DNA of 64,000 nt, from positions 67,768,646-67,832,645 of the forward strand of contig CM037585.1 of NCBI GenBank assembly GCA_021018995.1, in the 5' to 3' direction. Of this stretch, positions 58,532-64,000 are shown in pieces (within the stretch, counting starts at the first letter, position 1; each line of letters starts with the position of its first letter). Made by a program: the position numbers and the translations under genes. Source of the DNA: Chloranthus sessilifolius. Its lineage: Eukaryota > Streptophyta > Magnoliopsida > Chloranthales > Chloranthaceae. The notes beneath the pieces were generated by a model. The model was not told the origin of the DNA, did not search any database, and saw nothing but the letters and a program-made list of their open reading frames with translations.

Positions 58532-59678
58532 TTGGGTGGTCCTATCCCTTTTGAGAAAGGGAATGCCCAGATGGAGGAAATGATGGAGACCTTCAAGCAG
58601 GTGAAAATCAATTTTCCCCTACTTGAGGCAATTAAACAGGTCCCAGCCTATGCAAAGTTCCTGAAAGACCTCTGTACCCAAAAGAGAAAAGCTCGAGGCC
58701 ATGTGTCCAAAAAAGTCTTTGCAAATCGACATGTGAATTCTCAGATTTAACATATCAATGCTCGAGAAGTTGCAAGATCCAGTGGATACCCACTATTCTC
58801 GCATAATTGGAAACCATACAATGGGAAGGCCCTTTAACTCTTGCCATACGGTATATCTGCAGCTAGGTTTGGGGGAGCTAAAACCTACCCCCATTGTGTT
58901 AATGATGGTTGATAGATCTGAGAGGAGGCATATGGGAATGATTGAGGATGTCTTGGTAGGGGTAGAGAAATTCTTTTACCCTGCTGACTTCCTAGTTTTG
59001 GACATGGGCAGCAGCAAAGGTACTAATCCCATACCTGTTATCTTGGGCAGGCCATTCTTGGCCACTGCCAATGCATGCATTCAGTGCAGGTCTGGAGTTA
59101 TGGAGGTAACTTTCGGACATATGAAAGTTGAGCTGAATGTGTACAACAGTCCATAGTACCCTCAAGTGGACAATGAGGAGAGCTTTACAGTGGATGTACT
59201 AGAAGAAATTGTGGATGAAGAATTGCCCACTCTGCTGGAGTGGGGCAACACTGTCAAGAATTTAGTTAAACTCTGGGATATGTTAGAGGAAGAAAGCCCA
59301 GCTGTGATAACAAAAGACATGACCACATTGAAGTCTTCTGTGGGCTCAGTGCAGCATTCCATTTGGAAACCTACATTGCTGCCTCTTCCTCCAACCACCA
59401 ATGCACCAATCTTGCCATCCACCCAACAAGCCCCTGATCTGGAACTCAAGAAGCTTCCAGAAACATTAAAATATGCCTTCCTTGAGAAAGGTGATAAGCT
59501 TCCTGTGATTATCTCCTCCTCTCTTACCAATGAGCAGGAAGAGGAATTACTAACAGTTTTGAGGAAGCATAAAAGGACAATTTGTTGGACCATTGCAGAT
59601 TTGGGGGGAATAGATACATCAATCTACATGCACAAGATTCATCTTGAGGAGGGATCACTACCCTCCAGGGAAATGTAG
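58532..59678 (+). pseudogene. A2 protease and linker (broken)
   Basis: The linker PIPFEKGNAQMEEMMETFKQV leads into the protease with LQLGLGELKPTPIVLMMVDR, VLVGVEKFFYPADFLVLDM and PVILGRPFLATANACIQCRSG. An acidic, serine-rich connector (59166-59678) then leads to RT. Similarity to A1 18330-19139 is high. A few breaks. Confidence 0.82.
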
Positions 59679-59696
59679 AGGAAGTTAAATCCTCAG

Positions 59697-60293
59697 ATGC
59701 AGGAAGTGGTCCTCAAGGAGATCATTAAATTGCTAGATGCAGGGGTGATTTACCCCATCTCTGATTCTAACTGGGTGGCACCTATCCAAGTGGTGCCCAA
59801 GAAATCTGGCATAACAGTTATTAAAACCGAATCTGGAGAGTTGAAACCAGCCAGGGAGACCACTGGCTGGAGAGTTTGCATTGATTATAGAAAGCTCAAC
59901 TCTAAGACCAGAAAGGACAACTTCCCTCTCCCCTTCATTGATCAAATTTTGGACAAATTGGCTGGAAAAGCTTTTTACTATTTTCTTGATGGGTACTCAG
60001 GGTACAACCAGATCCCTGTGCATCCTCAAGACCAAGAGAAAACCACCTTTACCTGTCCTTTTGGCACCTTTGCTTACAGAAGGATGCCTTTTGGGCTGTG
60101 TAATGCGCCAGCCACTTTTCAGAGGTGTATGTATGCCATATTCTCTGATATGATTGACAAGTTTTTGGAGATTTTTATGGATGATTTTTCTGTCTATGGG
60201 GACAGTTTTGGCCAGTGTCTACAACACCTCAGCCTAGTTTTGTAAAGATGTGAGGAGACCAATCTGGTCCTAAGCTGGGAAAAGAGCCACTTC
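59697..60293 (+). pseudogene. A2 reverse transcriptase (broken)
   Basis: The motifs run EVVLKEIIKLLDAGVIYPIS, VPKKSGITVIKTE, CIDYRKLNSKTRKDNFPLPF, YSGYNQIPVHPQD, MPFGLCNAPATFQRCM and the catalytic FMDDFSVYG near 60180. This is Athila-lineage RT, uninterrupted by another element unlike that of A1. About two breaks. Confidence 0.88.
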
Positions 60294-62405
60294 ATGGTAA
60301 CACAAGGCATTGTGTTGGGCCATGTAGTCTCTAAAGAAGGGCTTGAGGTAGACAAGGCCAAAGTTGACCTCATTGCCAATCTGCCCCCTCCAAAAATAGT
60401 CAAACAAATCAGATCTTTCCTTGGGCATGCAGGATTCTACAGGAGGTTCATTAAGGACTTCAGCAAAATTGCTAAGCCATTGTGCCACCTGCTCTGCCAG
60501 GATGTGCCTTTCGACTTCTCGGCTGAATGTCTAAAGGCTTTTGTGACTTTGAAAGTCTGCCTTACCTCTGCCCTTGTACTCCAGACACCAGACTATACCC
60601 TGCCCTTTGAATTAATGTGTGATGCATCAGATTTGGCAATAGGTGTTGTCTTGGGCCAAAGAAAGGATAAGCTGCCTGTGGTCATTGCTTATGTCAGTAA
60701 GTCACTTGTTGAAGCTCAGCCGAATTATACCGCAACTGAGAAAGAGCTTTTGGCAGTGGTGTATGCTGTTGACAAGTTTAGATCCTACCTGCTGGGATCT
60801 AAAACTGTAATCTTCACTGACCACTCAACATTGATGTACCTATTGTCCAAGAAAGATGCTAAGCCCAGGCTGATTAGATGGATACTCCTACTGCAGGAGT
60901 TTGACATCGAAATCAAGGACAAAAAGGGTGTGGAAAATGTAGTGGCTGACCACTTGTCCAGAATTGTGTTGGAGAAGTGTCTTGATGGTCCTACAAATGA
61001 TGCCTTCCCGGATGAGCAATTATTTGCAATCCAATCCTTGGTCCCCTGGTTTGCACACATTGTGAATTATCTTGTTATAGGAAAGATTCCTGCCCACTGG
61101 ACCAAAATGGACAAAGACCTGTTTTTCTCACAGGTCAAATATTTCTTTTGGGAGGAACCTTGCCTATACAAGTACTGTGCAGACCAAATCATCCAAAGAT
61201 GTGTTCCCGAAAGTGATGTCCCCAGTATTCTGGCCATGTGCCATGAAAATGCCTTTGGAGGCCACTTTAGTGGAAGAAAAATAGCTGACAAGGTCCTGCA
61301 GTGTGGGTTTTATTGGCCTTCTTTATTCAAAGATGCATATACACACTGCAAGGCATGTGAGAGATGTCAAAAATTAGGAGGGTTCTCCAAAAGAAATTCA
61401 ATGCCTTTGCAGCCCATCCTTGTTATAGAACTGTTTGATGTATGGGGTATAGACTTTATGAGCCCTTTTCCTCCTTCTAATGGTTATCATTTCATCTTAG
61501 TGGCAGTGGATTATGTTTCCAAATGGGTAGAAGCCATTGCCACAAAAACCAATGACAACTAGGTGGTCCTCAAATTTGTAAGGCAGAACATTTTCTCAAG
61601 ATTTGGAACTCCTAAAGCTATTATCAGTGATGGGGGTAGCCATTTCTGCAACAGGAATTTCGAAAGCTTGCTCAAGAAATATTCTGTGACCCATAGGATT
61701 GCTACTCCCTACCACCCATAGACAAGTGGGCAAGTTGAAATTTCCAATAGGGAGATCAAGCACATCTTTGAGAAAACAGTAAGGACTGACAGGAGTGATT
61801 GGGCTGATAAGCTCAATGATGCACTGTGGGCTTATAGGACTGCCCATAAGACTCCCATTGGAATGTCCCCATTCAGACTGGTCTATGGCAAGGCTTTCCA
61901 TCTCCCAGTAGAGTTAGAACACAAGGTCTATTGGGCCATTAAAAACTTAAATATGAACCTAACTTCTACTGGTCATCACAGGTCCCTGCAGCTATCTGAA
62001 TTGAACGAGCTGAGGATGGATGCCTACGCCAATGCCAGGATCTACAAGGAATGGTCCAAAGCTTTCTTTGACAAGGGCTTACTGAGAAAAAGCTTTGTAC
62101 CTGGTGGCAAGGTTTGGTTATTTAACTCCAAACTAAAATTCTTTCCTGGAAAACTAAAATCCCGATGGGAAGGTCCTTATATTGTCTTAAATGTGTCCCC
62201 ATCTGGTGCTACGGAAGTCAAGGATCCCAAATCTGGGAGGACCTTGAAAGTGAATGGTCAGAGGCTTAAGCCTTGTCTAGAAAAACCGGCCGACCCTATG
62301 AGCACTATTCATTTTCAAGGGACCCCTTCATCTACCAGACCCACAGTTGTGTCCATGTTGTACTATACTACTTTCATTTCTTCAATAGTTTTTAGGAAAT
62401 TGTAG
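60294..62405 (+). pseudogene. A2 RT end, RNase H and integrase (broken)
   Basis: 60294-61562 is one long open stretch: [20 protein letters not shown], RNase H ([42 protein letters not shown]) and integrase zinc region ([14 protein letters not shown] to CERCQK) with [18 protein letters not shown]. The core end and C-terminal domain follow to 62405 ([47 protein letters not shown]). It matches A1 22011-23801 closely. About three breaks. Confidence 0.88.
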
Positions 62406-62569
62406 TGTCTCGATGGGGTCTGAGTCTGTTGGGTTTGATAGAGTTTATGTGGGGTTGGTATGATTATTCTTCTTCTGCGATTTGCTGATTTTTGAATTGA
62501 ATGCATACTGTTTGAATATTTTTGATGAGTATGCTGCACTGCATGAATTGCTCCCTGTTTGGTACTAAG

Positions 62570-62720
62570 CCCTCGCGCATTCCAAATTGAGATTTGGGAA
62601 GCTCTCGCGCAATTCACATAGAGCATTTATTACACCGTCTCGAGCTTCAACAAATGCTGCAGAGCCTCTCGCGCACTACAAGCTGCAACATCCATCATCG
62701 CGAGATTCCGTTCCTATCTC
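62570..62720 (+). repeat. CTCTCGCGCA-type repeats upstream of the A2 extra ORF
   Basis: One to two decayed units related to the A1 65-bp repeat (GCTCTCGCGCAATTCACATAG near 62611, split) and further CTCGCGCA and TCGCGAGAT words. A TATA-like TTTAAATA follows at about 62867. Confidence 0.6.
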
Positions 62721-62945
62721 GCGATCCCCTTGCCCAGCTGCACGAGTCACATGCATTTGTCATTTCCCATGCTAATTGCTGTAACTTTTCACTTCCCAAC
62801 TCACTCTCAATTAATTACAGCAACTTGGATGTTATTACACCGATTCATCTTCCACCATCCTCGTCTTTAAATACACAGGGAGCCCCTTTCATATTCATCT
62901 CATCCTTTCTCCTCTCACCCTAGCGGTCCTTCCCTAGTCCTAACA

Positions 62946-63191
62946 ATGGCAGATGACAAGCCTAATGCTTTGCGTAACAAATTTTATTCGATGTGGTTGG
63001 AACCGCCCCCACCTAAAGAGCCGAACCCCCTACAATTCCTCTGGGATGAATACACGGAGGTTTAGCAGATCCTGGCTAAGGAGGAGAAGGACAAGCACCA
63101 GTAAAAGAAGAAACAGTGAAAGATAGAACCATCCCCATCCCCTGCCACCCCCACTCAACCCCTTCCACCACCTACTCAGCCCCCACATCCT
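62946..63191 (+). pseudogene. A2 short extra 3' ORF (LQFLWDEY family, broken)
   Basis: It starts MADDKPNALRNKFYSMWLEP, then PPPPKEPNPLQFLWDEYTEV, a lysine/glutamate-rich helix and a Pro/Thr-rich end. It matches the A3 remnant at 5886-6045 and differs from the long A1 ORF in the same slot. I recognise no domain. About two or three breaks. Confidence 0.65.
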
Positions 63192-63348
63192 TAATCCCTC
63201 TCTCCTTTCTTCTTAGGAGTTTTATTTTTGTAATCTTTTAGTCTTAATGAAATTTTCTTTTCCTGTTATTCTGTAAAGTTCTCTATTTTTGGTTGTTTTC
63301 ATTCTTGTTGTTTTCTTTTCTCTGACCATAAATCTGCTGCACACCCAC

Positions 63349-63397
63349 CTTTGAACCAGTGAGGACACTACTCCTCATAGGTTTGGGGGTGTGGCAG
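63349..63397 (+). promoter_or_regulatory. Internal polypurine-like block in A2
   Basis: CCTTTGAACCAGTGAGGACA-type block ending GGTTTGGGGGTGTGGC; same as in A1 and N1. Confidence 0.65.
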
Positions 63398-64000
63398 GCA
63401 GATCCTGCCAATGGAATAATTAAACTAAGTGCAACACAATCATGTGAGTAATATGGAAATGGAACCATATTCACTGGAAAAAAAAAATAATGAAGAGTGA
63501 CTAAGGAAATTTCTTCTAGCTCTAAGGACTGGCTGAGTCACTGTGCTCACTAGAAGTTAGGCAACTCCAAGTTGAAACAACTGACAACACTCATGAGACT
63601 TAGGAAAGGATCAAGGCCTTCTCTTGGACAGTTTGAGCCTAAATAGACAAACCTTAAGCAACTGCCCTTGTCCATAACCCCTTTGAGCTTTAAATCCTAA
63701 ATTTCTTCAAAATGCACCTGACTACTTGTACCTTAACCTATTAACCTGATTCAGCCTACCCTCACTCTGAGAATTCAGAAGGTAAAGGAGAAAGAGTTGA
63801 AGATGGACTAGCTATGGTCAACACTAGGTGATGGAGAAAAAGTATCTCAAAATTCTAGCAGTATGGTAACTGAGAAAATGGTGGCATTTCAGAAAAGCAA
63901 AAACAAAATAAAAAGAAGAAAAATGCATCAAAAAGAAACAAAAACAATAATGAAGAGGAGTAAGAGAGGAGTCAAGAGGGAACTTTTATTGGGAAAATCG
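63398..64000 (+). other. A2 3' non-coding region, continuing past the window
   Basis: Contains the CTCTGAGAATTCAGAAGGTA block (about 63766) shared with A1. No ORF supported. Confidence 0.55.

Larger units (their letters stand above)
46637..64000 (+). mobile_element. A2: Athila-lineage element, 5' LTR to 3' region (continues past window)
   Basis: Order: LTR (46637-49004), tRNA-Asp primer site (49011-49028), gag start, insert N1 (49489-56854), rest of gag, protease, RT, RNase H, integrase, short extra ORF (62946 on), conserved polypurine-like block. Protein parts and LTR resemble A1 but are clearly diverged, so it is a separate insertion. It sits in C1 gag, with GCATG (46632-46636) as candidate left target duplication. 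It has about ten breaks; the 3' LTR is beyond 64000. Confidence 0.9.

Noticed and set aside
1-64000. Host genes
   Set aside because: Every recognisable protein motif belongs to an LTR retrotransposon, and remaining ORFs are short shadows or repeats.

Overview
The whole 64 kb is a nest of plant LTR retrotransposons. I find no host gene, rRNA, tRNA gene or CRISPR array. All lineages present (Athila, Tat/Ogre and a chromodomain Ty3/gypsy element resembling Tekay) are typical of flowering-plant heterochromatin. The sequence therefore points to a gene-poor, repeat-rich region of an angiosperm nuclear genome; the species cannot be told from it.

Layout, left to right. T1 (1-5885, +) is the 3' part of a Tat/Ogre element: integrase, long 3' non-coding region, 3' LTR. 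It sits inside A3 (5886-9805, +), the 3' end of an Athila element with its 3' LTR. A3 sits inside T2 (9806-36888, - strand), a second Tat/Ogre element showing protease, gag, leader, tRNA-Arg-type primer site and part of its 5' LTR. T2 is split by A1 (13594-31809, +), a structurally complete 18.2-kb Athila element with both LTRs, a tRNA-Asp primer site, gag-pol, an extra 3' ORF and a 5-bp target duplication GTCAA. A1 carries a solo LTR (S1, 20042-21906). T2 also carries a second solo-LTR-like insert (S2, about 32447-35206). T2's LTR is cut at 36889 by C1 (36889-46636, - strand), a chromovirus with gag, protease, RT-RNase H, integrase and chromodomain, plus an unexpected extra ORF between the chromodomain and the 3' LTR. 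C1's gag is cut by A2 (46637 to beyond 64000, +), another Athila element. A2's gag is cut by N1 (49489-56854, - strand), a 7.4-kb Athila derivative with LTRs, primer site, polypurine tract and target duplication GCCAT but no recognisable gag-pol.

Relative age follows from the nesting: T2 is older than A3, A1, S2 and C1; A3 is older than T1; C1 is older than A2; A2 is older than N1. The A1 LTRs look roughly 93-95% identical by eye, which suggests an insertion a few million years old under usual plant rates. All coding regions are broken, so every element here is read as a fossil.

The most interesting material is non-coding: (i) three tandem hairpins with a GAAA tetraloop and covarying outer stems in T1; (ii) a stem-loop just upstream of the Athila polypurine tract kept in three divergent copies; (iii) short CG-rich words shared between LTRs and the region just upstream of the extra 3' ORFs in A1, A2 and C1, suggesting an internal promoter module; (iv) an extra ORF of the plant-transposon-protein type (resembling Pfam PF20167) in both an Athila element and a chromovirus, while two other Athila copies carry a different short ORF in that slot.
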